A stretch of DNA of 19,778 bases from Anaerolineae bacterium (GTDB taxonomy: Bacteria > Chloroflexota > Anaerolineae > JAAYZQ01), in assembly GCA_016926595.1 (NCBI GenBank), contig JAFGOG010000408.1, forward strand, positions 1 to 19,778, given 5' to 3'. The stretch's first letter is position 1, and every line of letters starts with the position of its first letter. The notes under the pieces were generated by a model that saw nothing but the letters and a program-made list of their open reading frames with translations, was not told the DNA's origin and searched no databases. The translations under genes were made by a program, and so were the position numbers. This document shows positions 1 through 7,881 of the stretch, piece by piece.

Positions 1-5
1 AATGT

Positions 6-11
6 TACAAT
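6..11 (+). promoter_or_regulatory. Possible -10 box of the first radical SAM gene
   Basis: TACAAT preceded by TGT gives an extended -10 pattern 27 bases before the ATG. The expected -35 lies outside the window, so only half of the promoter can be seen. The other extended -10 promoters in this window (4131-4136, 14438-14443) look similar. Confidence 0.35.
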
Positions 12-38
12 CCAATAGGCTATTTTGCAGAGAACATC

Positions 39-1520
39 ATGCTAGACTCTGGTGCACGGCCACAGATTTTGCACTCCCCCATGCCCTATGCCCATGTGGG
101 GCAGTGCGATTGCGGCCCGGCGTGCGTGCTTTCTCTTCCGCGCCGCGCCGCGACGCTGCCCCCTGCCGAGCCGTGGATAGCCCAGGTGCCGCTCTATCCC
201 ATCTCGGCAGAGGGCGAATGGCAGGTCACCTTCAACCCGGCAGGGCCGGTTGGCGTGGTAGCGCTGAACGCCACTGCCCGCCGCGTGCTGGCCGCCTTTG
301 ACATACCTACCTGCGTCGACGGGCTGTCCGATCGCCTGCTGGACCTACCCGCCGCGGCGGCGCAGGAGGCAGCGCGCACCCTGGCCCAGGTAGGGCTTTT
401 GCGCCCCCTGGTCATACCCTCGACTCTGCCCGCCACTTCCTCGATCCTCTCGGCCTGGCTGCACGTTTCGGAGGCGTGTAACCTGCGCTGCCCCTACTGC
501 TACGTGCCCAATCGCCCCCGCATGGCCAGCCCGGAGATAGGGCAACGCGCCATCGAACGGCTGGTGGAGATGGCTGTTCGCCACAGCTATACCGCGCTCC
601 AGGTCAAGTATGCCGGCGGGGAGCCAACGCTCAACCTGCCGATGGTCTGGGCGACGCACAATCACGCCGCACGACGTACCGCCGAGGCAGGGCTGGAGCT
701 GGAGGAGATGCTGCTCACCAACGGCGTCGATCTGCCAGACACTGCACTGAGCCTCATCGCCAGGGCGGGCATGAGGCTAGTCATCTCGCTGGACGGAGGC
801 CCGGCTCACCACGGCGAGACGAGGAACCGGCCCGACGGCTCACAGACGTACGACTCGGTGGTGAGCACCGTCGATCGGGCGTTGGCCCACGGCCTGCGGG
901 TGGACATCTCGATCACCCTGACGGCGCTGAACCTGGACGGCGTGCCAGATGCGGCCGCCTTTGCCCTGAGCCGGAATCTGCCGTTCAGCCTGAACTTTTA
1001 TCGCGATTGCCACACAGGCCAGAAGATGGCGCGAGCCGTCCTATCACACCTGCAACCCGATCCCGACCGGTTGATCAAGGTCGTGAGCCAGGTGCTGGCG
1101 CTTGTCGACCAACATCCGTCCTATCCCCTGCCGTTGACCGGCATCCTGGACCGGGCCCGTCTCGACGCGCCGCACCACTACCCCTGTTCCGCCGGGCGCG
1201 ATTACCTGGCCATCGACCCCAGGGGCCGCGTGGCCGCCTGCCAGATGCTGCTCGAGGAGCCATGGACCGACCTGGAAGACACCGACCCCCTGGACACCAT
1301 CCGCCGCCACGGCGAGGGTACCTTCAAGTCGGTGCTGGACCGTCCAGATTGCCGTTACTGCCAGTGGCAAATGGCTTGTAGCGGCGGCTGTCCCCTGCTC
1401 CGGCAAACCCCACTGCACCGCTCCTATTGCCGCGTCTACCGGGCGCTCCTGCCCGAGCTTGTACGGTTGGAAGGCAAGCGCTTGATCGCCTCAGCGTCTG
1501 GGCACCCAACCAACTCGTAG
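39..1520 (+). CDS. Radical SAM/SPASM peptide maturase-like protein with PqqD-like domain
   Basis: Probable peptide-modifying radical SAM enzyme of 493 aa. Order of parts: a Cys motif C23-D-C25-G-P-A-C29; a PqqD/RRE-like region at about residues 58-125 (FNPAGPVGVVALN, then a helical part ending in QVGLLRPL); the radical SAM core with C147-x3-C151-x2-C154 (CNLRCPYC) and GGEPT at 193-197; and a C-terminal SPASM domain with seven cysteines (383, 401, 438, 441, 447, 451, 464), enough for two auxiliary Fe-S clusters. Enzymes of this layout use SAM cleavage to crosslink or otherwise modify ribosomal peptides, with the RRE binding the leader. The frame is open to the window edge, but the ATG at 39 is preferred because the N-terminus then aligns with the paralogue at 12676-14409. 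No separate precursor peptide gene is visible nearby. The substrate is unknown. Confidence 0.88.
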   Translation: MLDSGARPQILHSPMPYAHVGQCDCGPACVLSLPRRAATLPPAEPWIAQVPLYPISAEGEWQVTFNPAGPVGVVALNATARRVLAAFDIPTCVDGLSDRLLDLPAAAAQEAARTLAQVGLLRPLVIPSTLPATSSILSAWLHVSEACNLRCPYCYVPNRPRMASPEIGQRAIERLVEMAVRHSYTALQVKYAGGEPTLNLPMVWATHNHAARRTAEAGLELEEMLLTNGVDLPDTALSLIARAGMRLVISLDGGPAHHGETRNRPDGSQTYDSVVSTVDRALAHGLRVDISITLTALNLDGVPDAAAFALSRNLPFSLNFYRDCHTGQKMARAVLSHLQPDPDRLIKVVSQVLALVDQHPSYPLPLTGILDRARLDAPHHYPCSAGRDYLAIDPRGRVAACQMLLEEPWTDLEDTDPLDTIRRHGEGTFKSVLDRPDCRYCQWQMACSGGCPLLRQTPLHRSYCRVYRALLPELVRLEGKRLIASASGHPTNS

Positions 1521-1565
1521 AGCTACCGCAGTCCCTTCCGCGCCCTCAGCGCCTCGGCGGTTCTA

Positions 1566-2939
1566 TCACCCAACCCGCGGATCGGTCCGGCGGATAATGT
1601 CGCTCACCGCCGTCTGATTGAAACCCTTGAACCCCTCCCTGCGTTGGATATTCTCCAGGTGGCTGCCCACCGCCCCCTGCTCGGCGAACCGCGCCCGCTG
1701 CCTGTCATCGATCAGGCCCACCGCCGCCAGCAACTCCAGCCGTTCCGGGTCCACCGACCACCGCTCGCCCTGGGTAAAGGCCTGTCGCAGGTACGAGAAA
1801 TCGCTGAACGGACGTAACTGCTCGATCCCCCAGACGCCCAGGCCGGCCGTCGCCGCCTCGAAATCGAAACGCCCAGCCAGGTGATGCAGCCCCGCGGTCA
1901 ACATCGACTCGCCGTGCAGTGCGCACCACAGCCCCACCGTGCCCAGCTCCTGGCGCGGCGGCAGCGGCTGCCTGGTGAAATCGCCGGTCACCTCCTCCGG
2001 CGCCAAGTCCACGTCGGCAAACACCGCAAACCGGCACGCCGGCTGTTCCATCACCTGCGCTCCCCACTTGGCCTCCTTGCCGGCATAGAACCGCTCTCGC
2101 CGGTAGAAACCGAGCGTCTCCAGGATCTGGATCAGCACTGAAAAGAGATCCCGCGAGCTGCGGAAGGTGTGGTGATCGTGGTTGGCCCAGCCCAACCCCA
2201 GGCTATCCTGCCGGCTCTTTTGCACCTGGCCAGCCCGGTTGCGCTGCTGCCAATAGACCCGCTCCGCCGCCAAGGCAACCCACGCCGCCATATCAGCGCC
2301 CAGATCACTGGCCAGCGATCGGGCCAGCGTTAGCGTCTGCTCCATCCCCCTGCGCGTGTCCTCAAAGCAGCGCGGGCGGGTAGCCCACCGTTCCAGGGCC
2401 TGCACATAGCGACCGGGATAATCGGCGGGCATCTCGGTGGGCAGCGTGCCCCGATAGCCCCGCCGCTCCACTGCCAGCACTTCCCTGCCGCTGCCGTCGC
2501 GCCACACCCTGGCCCGCCGCAGCGGGCTCAACGGCGACCCCTCGATCGCCGCAGACACCTGCTGTGCCATGAGAAAACGACTGACCTCCTCGACCTGGAT
2601 CGCAACCGCCTGCACCCCGATCTGCGGTCGCCGACCGCCACGCAGCACAATCCGCGGCAATATCGCCCCCGGATGGTGGTACACCACATCCCCCGGGTCT
2701 GCCGGCGACTCCTCGGCCTCAAACCCCAGCTCTGCGAGCTCGCCTCGGCCTGCCTCGCCGTCGGCCAGTACCAGGTGATCCAGCCAGTCTACCAGCCGTC
2801 CGCTGGCCCGCTGGTACAACCGCGCCGCGAACGCCTGAAGCGGCGGCATCTCGGCCACAAACGGATCTAGCCGCTTGGCCAGAAAAGCTTCCGCCTCGGG
2901 ATGCCGTCTCCACTCTACCTGCTGCTCTTGCGTCACCAC
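1566..2939 (-). CDS. Conserved-looking protein of unknown function (possible VOC/DUF1338-like)
   Basis: A 457-aa protein that I do not recognise with confidence. It starts at one of two tandem GTG codons (2937-2939 or 2934-2936), 5 or 8 bases after a strong GGAGG, which supports this start. It has no signal peptide or membrane segment. The C-terminal half is rich in motifs that look structural or metal-binding: NHDHHTFRSS at about 253-262, ADVDLAPEE at 308-316, and HGESMLTAGLHHLAGRFDF at 342-360. His and Glu clusters in this order loosely recall the vicinal-oxygen-chelate fold and the DUF1338 2-oxoadipate dioxygenase/decarboxylase family, but this is a weak resemblance. It lies 63 bases downstream of the ferredoxin-NADP reductase gene on the same strand and probably shares its transcript, so a redox or dioxygenase role would fit. 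It converges on the first radical SAM gene with a 45-base gap. Confidence 0.8.
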   Translation of the reverse strand: MVTQEQQVEWRRHPEAEAFLAKRLDPFVAEMPPLQAFAARLYQRASGRLVDWLDHLVLADGEAGRGELAELGFEAEESPADPGDVVYHHPGAILPRIVLRGGRRPQIGVQAVAIQVEEVSRFLMAQQVSAAIEGSPLSPLRRARVWRDGSGREVLAVERRGYRGTLPTEMPADYPGRYVQALERWATRPRCFEDTRRGMEQTLTLARSLASDLGADMAAWVALAAERVYWQQRNRAGQVQKSRQDSLGLGWANHDHHTFRSSRDLFSVLIQILETLGFYRRERFYAGKEAKWGAQVMEQPACRFAVFADVDLAPEEVTGDFTRQPLPPRQELGTVGLWCALHGESMLTAGLHHLAGRFDFEAATAGLGVWGIEQLRPFSDFSYLRQAFTQGERWSVDPERLELLAAVGLIDDRQRARFAEQGAVGSHLENIQRREGFKGFNQTAVSDIIRRTDPRVG

Positions 2940-3002
2940 CGCTGCCTCCTATCCGCTAGAATTAGCCAGCCGGCCTGTCATGCCCGGCCCAACATGGCGG
3001 CT

Positions 3003-3992
3003 CTACTTGTCCTTCTCACTGCTGTGCCCGGGATTGACCCGCGACATCGGATCGATCCGGTTCTTGGCATAGTTCGCCGCCACCGCCGCTTCGCCCGTCG
3101 CCGTGGCGATCAGCTTTAGCTTGCCCTCGTAGGTAACCAGGTCGCCGATGCCATACACCCCTGGCAGATTCGTCTGCATCATGTGATCGACCACCACCGT
3201 GTTCCGGACAATCTCCAACCCCCACTCCTTGATCGGCCCCAGGTTAGCCAAAAAGCCCATCCCCAGCACAATGGCGTCGACCTCCACGACGTTCTCCTCA
3301 CCCGTCCTGTTGTCAAAGATGGTGGCCGCTTCGATCCGGTCTGTCCCGTGCAGCGCCTTTAGCTCCTGGAAGGTGCATATCTCGCAGGGCGACGCCAGCA
3401 GCTCCTTCACCGTTTCTTCGTGGGCCCGAAAACGGTCGCTGCGATGGACCAGCCGCACCTCCCGGGCGATCCCCAGCAGCCGGTGGGCCCAGTCCATCGC
3501 CGTATCCCCGCCGCCGACTACCATCACCCGCTTGCCGCGAAATGCCTCCAGGTCCCTGACAAAGTAATAGATCCCCTTGCCCTCCATCCGCTTAACGTCT
3601 GGGATGTCGAGCGTCCGCGGCACAAAGGCGCCCACGCCGGCGGCGATGATCGCCGTCCTGGTTAGATGGGCGTTTCCCGGCTCTGTGTGCAGCGCGATCA
3701 AGCCGTCGTCGCGATGCTCGAGCTTGACTACTTTTTCGTTCAGGCACACCGTGGGCGAAAAACGCATCGCCTGCTCCACCTGGCGCTCTACAAACTCCCT
3801 GGCCAACACCTTCGGAAAGCCGGGGATGTCATAGATATACTTCTCCGGGTAAAGGGCCGCCAACTGCCCGCCCAACTGCGGCAGGCTGTCGACGATCTTG
3901 GTCCTGGCCTCCCGCAGCCCGGCATAAAACGCAGCGTACAACCCCGACGGCCCCCCTCCGATGATCGTGATATCGAATAGCTCTCCGCTCAT
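3003..3992 (-). CDS. Ferredoxin/flavodoxin--NADP+ reductase, thioredoxin-reductase-like type
   Basis: Cytoplasmic FAD enzyme that moves electrons between NADPH and ferredoxin or flavodoxin. At 329 aa it has the usual length of the YumC-type family. The FAD-binding GGGPSG is at residues 12-17, followed by SLPQLGGQL. The NADPH-binding GGGDTA is at 160-165, with VHRSDRFRAHE after it for the 2'-phosphate. The C-terminal FAD contact is IGD near residue 282, with ATATGEAA further on. The CxxC pair of true thioredoxin reductases is absent, which separates this family from TrxB. ATG at 3990-3992 follows AGGGA. It is divergent from the suf operon with 219 bases between start codons. By inference it could supply electrons for Fe-S assembly and for the radical SAM enzymes. 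Confidence 0.92.
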   Translation of the reverse strand: MSGELFDITIIGGGPSGLYAAFYAGLREARTKIVDSLPQLGGQLAALYPEKYIYDIPGFPKVLAREFVERQVEQAMRFSPTVCLNEKVVKLEHRDDGLIALHTEPGNAHLTRTAIIAAGVGAFVPRTLDIPDVKRMEGKGIYYFVRDLEAFRGKRVMVVGGGDTAMDWAHRLLGIAREVRLVHRSDRFRAHEETVKELLASPCEICTFQELKALHGTDRIEAATIFDNRTGEENVVEVDAIVLGMGFLANLGPIKEWGLEIVRNTVVVDHMMQTNLPGVYGIGDLVTYEGKLKLIATATGEAAVAANYAKNRIDPMSRVNPGHSSEKDK

Positions 3993-4028
3993 AATCCCTA
4001 GACCTCTGAGGCTCGCAGTTTGGCGCCC

Positions 4029-4057
4029 ATTCTATCTTGAACCGCCCCAAAACGCAA
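4029..4057 (-). promoter_or_regulatory. Promoter for the ferredoxin-NADP reductase gene
   Basis: On the minus strand, TTGCGT (4057-4052), a 17-base spacer and TAGAAT (4034-4029) give a reasonable sigma70-type promoter. Predicted start of transcription is near 4022, about 30 bases before the ATG. The site lies back to back with the suf promoter, so a regulator bound between them could act on both. Confidence 0.5.
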
Positions 4058-4107
4058 TTGACGCCTTCCACCCCGCTCAAGATTTACAGAATTTTAATAA
4101 TAAATAA

Positions 4108-4136
4108 TTGACAAAACCCCTTTCCCATGCTATAAT
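4108..4136 (+). promoter_or_regulatory. Perfect-consensus extended -10 promoter of the suf operon
   Basis: TTGACA (4108-4113), a 17-base spacer and TATAAT (4131-4136), with TGC at 4128-4130 making an extended -10. An A/T-only run at 4091-4107 directly upstream resembles an UP element. Transcription should start near 4143, leaving a leader of about 69 bases. Such a complete match predicts a strong promoter that would need active repression; no known operator (SufR, IscR) is recognised. Confidence 0.88.
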
Positions 4137-4145
4137 GAAATACGA

Positions 4146-4171
4146 CATCCTATCCCCCCGGGGAGAGGATG
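4146..4171 (+). repeat. Palindromic intergenic repeat, copy 1, in the suf leader
   Basis: CATCCTATCCCC and GGGGAGAGGATG form a 12-pair stem with one mismatch and a two-base centre, starting within a few bases of the predicted transcription start. The copy continues as GAGTGAGGG. Related copies are at 6457-6488 and 11857-11893, with the common pattern ccctctcccc / ggggagagggtggggtgagg. It is probably a REP-like element spread through the genome. Confidence 0.7.
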
Positions 4172-4173
4172 GA

Positions 4174-4193
4174 GTGAGGGAGAATTTACTCAC
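4174..4193 (+). promoter_or_regulatory. Second leader hairpin next to the sufC ribosome binding site
   Basis: GTGAG (4174-4178) and CTCAC (4189-4193) form a 5-bp stem with a 10-base loop. It ends exactly at the Shine-Dalgarno GGGAGGA (4194-4200) of sufC. It could influence translation; no riboswitch family is recognised. Confidence 0.35.
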
Positions 4194-4211
4194 GGGAGGA
4201 ATCACATACTT

Positions 4212-5030
4212 ATGACCGCCGATCTGACCGTTAAAAATCTCCGCGTCACCGTGGAGGGCCAGGAGATCCTCAGAGGGCTCGACCTGGAAATAAACAAAGG
4301 CGAGGTCCACGCCATCATGGGTCCAAACGGTTCTGGCAAGAGCACCCTGGCCAATACTCTGATGGGCCACCCTTCTTACCAGGTGACCGAGGGCGAGGTC
4401 TGGTTCAAAGGCCAAAACATCCTGACCCTGACTCCCGACGCCCGAGCGCGCCTGGGGCTGTTTCTGGCCTTCCAATACCCCAGCACCATCCCCGGCGTGA
4501 GCGTCTCTAATTTCCTGCGCACCGCCCTCAACGCCCGTTACCAGCAGCCTAGCCCTTCCGGTTCGGACAACGGCCAGGGCGAAGGCAAAGGCCTGTCTAT
4601 GCGCGACTTTCGCGACCTGCTCAAGAGCCGCATGGCTATGCTCAAGATGGATCCCGGCTTTGCCCGCCGCTATTTGAACGACGGCTTTTCCGGCGGCGAG
4701 AAAAAGCGGGTCGAGATTTTGCAGATGGCCATGCTCCAGCCCGAGATCGCCATCTTGGACGAGACCGACTCTGGCCTCGATATCGACGCCCTGCGCATCG
4801 TCTCCGAGGGGGTCAACCAGCTCCTCAGCCCCAACCTGGGCGTGCTGGTCATCACCCACTACCAGCGCATCCTCAACTACATCAAGCCCGATCACATCCA
4901 CATCCTGCTCGACGGCCGCATCGTCATGTCCAGCGGCCCCGAGCTGGCCCTCGAGCTAGAGGAAAAGGGTTACGACTGGATCAAGGAGAGATTTGGGCAG
5001 ACAATGCCCGGCTCTGGGACGGCCGCGTAG
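4212..5030 (+). CDS. sufC: Fe-S cluster assembly ATPase SufC
   Basis: ABC-type ATPase that powers the SufBCD scaffold during Fe-S cluster assembly in the cytoplasm. Length 272 aa, slightly longer than the usual 245-260. Walker [10 protein letters not shown] is at residues 37-45, a Q-loop lies near FQYPSTIPG (87-95), the ABC signature is FSGGEKKR (159-166), Walker B is [10 protein letters not shown] (181-190), and the switch His is in VITHYQRIL. The SufC-typical wording [11 protein letters not shown] separates it from transport ATPases. The extra length is a Ser/Gly/Gln-rich loop around 112-127. Start: ATG 11 bases after GGGAGGA. It is the first gene of the operon behind the consensus promoter; sufB follows after 13 bases. 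Confidence 0.97.
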   Translation: MTADLTVKNLRVTVEGQEILRGLDLEINKGEVHAIMGPNGSGKSTLANTLMGHPSYQVTEGEVWFKGQNILTLTPDARARLGLFLAFQYPSTIPGVSVSNFLRTALNARYQQPSPSGSDNGQGEGKGLSMRDFRDLLKSRMAMLKMDPGFARRYLNDGFSGGEKKRVEILQMAMLQPEIAILDETDSGLDIDALRIVSEGVNQLLSPNLGVLVITHYQRILNYIKPDHIHILLDGRIVMSSGPELALELEEKGYDWIKERFGQTMPGSGTAA

Positions 5031-5043
5031 AAGGGGATCGAGC

Positions 5044-6447
5044 ATGTCGAAACCGACCGTAGACGTCGACCTGGACACCTACAAATATGGCTTTCGCGAC
5101 GAGGAAAAGTATGTCTTCAAGAGCCGCAAAGGGCTCGATCACGACATTGTCGACCAGATCTCGTGGATGAAGGGCGAGCCGGACTGGATGCGCGCCCTGC
5201 GCCACAAAGCGCTCGACATCTTCTATGCCAAGCCGGTGCCGACCTGGGGCGCCGACCTGTCCGGGCTGGATTATGACGACATCTATTATTACGTCAAGCC
5301 GGTCGAGCAGCAGGGACAGAGCTGGGACGAGGTGCCCGAAGAGATCAAGCGCACTTTCGACAGACTGGGCATCCCCGAAGCCGAGCGCAAGTTCCTGGCC
5401 GGCGCCGGAGCCCAGTACGAGTCCGAGGCGGTCTACCACAATCTGAAAAAGGAATGGGAACGTCTGGGCGTCATTTTCGTCGACAGCGACACCGGGCTGC
5501 GCGACTATCCCGACATCTACAAGGAGCACTTTGGCACGGTCGTGCCCGCCGCCGACAACAAATACTCCGCCCTGAACACCGCCGTATGGAGCGGCGGCAG
5601 CTTTGTCTACGTCCCACCAGGCGTCAAGGTCGACATCCCGCTACAGGCCTACTTTCGTATCAACACCCAGAACATGGGCCAGTTCGAGCGGACCTTGATC
5701 ATCGCCGACGAAGGCTCACAGGTCTCTTACGTCGAAGGCTGCACCGCCCCCATCTACTCCACCGCCTCGCTGCACAGCGGCGTGATCGAGATCATTGTCA
5801 AAAAGGGCGCTCGCGTCCGGTACACCACCATCCAGAACTGGAGCCACAACATCTACAACCTGGTCACCCAGCGGGCTGTGGCCCACGAAGACGCTACCAT
5901 GGAGTGGGTCGACGGCAACATGGGCAGCCGCATCACCATGAAGTATCCCGCCGTCTACATGGTCGGCAAGGGCGCACGGGCCGAGATCCTGTCTATCGCC
6001 TTTGCCAACGCCGGCCAGCATCAGGACACCGGCGCCAAGGTGATCCACAGCGCGCCGCACACCACCTCTTCCATCACCGCCAAATCGATCAGCAGGGCCG
6101 GCGGCCGGGCCGGTTACCGCGGCCTGGTCAAGGTCCACAAGGGAGCCACCGGCGTCAGGTCGAACGTCGTCTGCGACGCGCTCATCCTCGACGACCAGTC
6201 CCGCTCCGACACCTACCCGGTGATGGAGGTCGACGAAGAGAAGGTCAGCGTCAGCCACGAAGCCACCGTCAGCAAGATCAGCGACGAGCAGCTCTTTTAC
6301 TTGCAGAGCCGGGGTATCCCCGAAAAACAGGCCATGCTCATGATCGTCAACGGCTTTATCGAGCCCGTCGTCAAAGAACTGCCGATGGAATATGCCGTAG
6401 AAATGAACCGCCTCATCCAGCTAGAAATGGAAGGCTCTGTCGGCTGA
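5044..6447 (+). CDS. sufB: Fe-S cluster assembly scaffold SufB
   Basis: Scaffold subunit of SufBC2D that receives persulfide sulfur and builds the Fe-S cluster. Length 467 aa, normal for the family. Characteristic stretches: [20 protein letters not shown] in the middle, then [19 protein letters not shown] and the C-terminal [20 protein letters not shown] conserved Cys at residue 377 ([12 protein letters not shown]) is at the place of the family's cluster-assembly Cys, by recall of the E. coli alignment. The frame is open further upstream to 4993, but the ATG at 5044 has AAGGGG 7 bases before it and sits just after the sufC stop, so the longer form overlapping sufC is rejected. Confidence 0.96.
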   Translation: MSKPTVDVDLDTYKYGFRDEEKYVFKSRKGLDHDIVDQISWMKGEPDWMRALRHKALDIFYAKPVPTWGADLSGLDYDDIYYYVKPVEQQGQSWDEVPEEIKRTFDRLGIPEAERKFLAGAGAQYESEAVYHNLKKEWERLGVIFVDSDTGLRDYPDIYKEHFGTVVPAADNKYSALNTAVWSGGSFVYVPPGVKVDIPLQAYFRINTQNMGQFERTLIIADEGSQVSYVEGCTAPIYSTASLHSGVIEIIVKKGARVRYTTIQNWSHNIYNLVTQRAVAHEDATMEWVDGNMGSRITMKYPAVYMVGKGARAEILSIAFANAGQHQDTGAKVIHSAPHTTSSITAKSISRAGGRAGYRGLVKVHKGATGVRSNVVCDALILDDQSRSDTYPVMEVDEEKVSVSHEATVSKISDEQLFYLQSRGIPEKQAMLMIVNGFIEPVVKELPMEYAVEMNRLIQLEMEGSVG

Positions 6448-6456
6448 CCCCGCCTA

Positions 6457-6488
6457 TTCCCTCTGCCCTTGGGGAGAGGTGGGATAAT
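6457..6488 (+). repeat. Palindromic intergenic repeat, copy 2, between sufB and sufD
   Basis: CCTCT-g-CCC (6460-6468) pairs with GGG-g-AGAGG (6471-6479), then TGGGATAATCTC follows. It matches the pattern of the copies at 4146-4180 and 11857-11893. It separates two genes that are elsewhere tightly spaced, so the operon gap here (84 bases) may be due to its insertion. A stem-loop here could also tune the sufB/sufD mRNA ratio. Confidence 0.6.
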
Positions 6489-6519
6489 CTCAAGTCGGGA
6501 TGAGCGGCAGTCATTTATC

Positions 6520-6525
6520 AAGGAG
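6520..6525 (+). promoter_or_regulatory. Ribosome binding site deciding a TTG start for sufD
   Basis: AAGGAG lies 6 bases before the TTG at 6532-6534. No ATG or GTG in frame is better placed. The more upstream TTG at 6469 falls inside the palindromic repeat and has no ribosome binding site. Confidence 0.7.
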
Positions 6526-6531
6526 CAGCTT

Positions 6532-7878
6532 TTGAACACAGCCATCACACACCAACAAGACACCTTGCCGGCTCGCGGTTTCACCGACCAGGCCTTCGAC
6601 GGCTTGGTCGACGGCCGCGGACCTGACTGGCTGCGCGAGCGGCGCCGCCAGGCCTGGCGCGCCTACGCCGAGCTCGAGCCGCCCAAATGGCGGCGCACCG
6701 ATCTTGGCAAGCTCGACTGGGGGCAGTTGATCCCCTACGCCCCGCCCCAGGCGCCGGTGTCCGATCTGGCCGCCCTGCCGCCCAAGCTGCACGACGCCCT
6801 GGCGGCATACGGCCAGCGGGCCGGCCTTCTCCTCCAGCGAGATTCGGCGCCTGTCTATCTCGAGCTGGCCGCCAGCGTCCACGCCCAGGGGGTCATCTGG
6901 ACCGACCTGGAGACCGCCGCGCGCGACTATCCCGACCTGGTCCGGCCTTACCTGCTGGCCGATGCCGTGTCTCTGTCCGCCGACAAGTACACCGCCCTGC
7001 ACAGCGCCTTTTGGAGCGGCGGCGCCTTCCTGTACGTGCCCCGCAACGTAGAGGTGGCCCTGCCGCTCATCTCCGTCCTGTGGCAGGAGATGCCGCAGCT
7101 GGCCATCTTTCCCCACACCCTGCTCGTGGCCGAGCCCGGCAGTCGCGTCACCCTCGTCACCGAGCTTTTGTCGATGGGCTGCGACGCCTGTCCCGATACC
7201 TACCACGGCGGCGTCACCGAGCTCCACCTGGGCGAGAACGCCCAGGTTCGTTATGTCAACACACAGGATTTTGGCCGCCAGGTCTACGACCTGAACACCC
7301 AGGCGGCAGTCCTTGACCGTGACAGCCGGCTCGAGTGGCTGAGCGTCATCCTGGGCGGCAAGCTGAGCCGCTCGTCACAGCACACCTTCCTGCGCCAGCC
7401 CGGCGCTGAGGCGCTGGTCACCGGTCTCTACCTGCCCGACGGCAAGCAGCACATCGCCTTTGACACCCTCCAGGATCACATCGCCGCCAACTGCACCAGC
7501 GACCTGCTCTACCAGGGCGCGCTGCTGGGCCGGTCGCGATCGGTCTACGAGGGCACCATTCACGCCTGGCCGGGCGCTCAAAAAACCAACGCCTACCAGA
7601 ACAACCGCAACCTCATCCTCTCGCCCAAGGCGCGGGCCGATTCCCTACCCAGGCTCGAGATTGAAAACAACGACCTACGCTGCACCCACGGCGCCACCGT
7701 CGGCCAGGCTGACGAGGATCAGATCTTTTACCTGATGAGCCGCGGTATCCCTCGCAACCAGGCTCTCCGCCTCATCGTCGAGGGCTTTTTCCAGCCCGTG
7801 CTCGACCGCCTGCCCGACAGCCTGTCGGGCCTCAAACAGCGCCTGGCCTACGCCATGTCCCTCAAGATCGGAGCCTGA
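6532..7878 (+). CDS. sufD: Fe-S cluster assembly protein SufD
   Basis: SufB paralogue that completes the SufBC2D complex and is linked to iron entry. With the TTG start it has 448 aa, within the family's 420-450. The N-terminal helical part contains EPPKWRRTDLGKL, the beta-helix core has DKYTALHSAFWSGGAFLYVP, and the C-terminal domain has the SufD-type CTHGATVGQADEDQIFYLMS. The His in that motif corresponds to the functionally important His of E. coli SufD (family knowledge). TTG is chosen because of AAGGAG at 6520-6525; a rare start could lower SufD output relative to SufB. The stop is 3 bases before sufS. Confidence 0.95.
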   Translation: MNTAITHQQDTLPARGFTDQAFDGLVDGRGPDWLRERRRQAWRAYAELEPPKWRRTDLGKLDWGQLIPYAPPQAPVSDLAALPPKLHDALAAYGQRAGLLLQRDSAPVYLELAASVHAQGVIWTDLETAARDYPDLVRPYLLADAVSLSADKYTALHSAFWSGGAFLYVPRNVEVALPLISVLWQEMPQLAIFPHTLLVAEPGSRVTLVTELLSMGCDACPDTYHGGVTELHLGENAQVRYVNTQDFGRQVYDLNTQAAVLDRDSRLEWLSVILGGKLSRSSQHTFLRQPGAEALVTGLYLPDGKQHIAFDTLQDHIAANCTSDLLYQGALLGRSRSVYEGTIHAWPGAQKTNAYQNNRNLILSPKARADSLPRLEIENNDLRCTHGATVGQADEDQIFYLMSRGIPRNQALRLIVEGFFQPVLDRLPDSLSGLKQRLAYAMSLKIGA

Positions 7879-7881
7879 CAG

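Noticed and set aside
4077..4901. 274-codon minus-strand frame across sufC, its leader and its promoter
   Set aside because: It runs antisense to sufC and through the consensus promoter; the protein resembles nothing and is a shadow.
5454..6503. 349-codon plus-strand frame inside sufB
   Set aside because: Arg/Gly/His-rich product in the +1 frame of a clear sufB gene.
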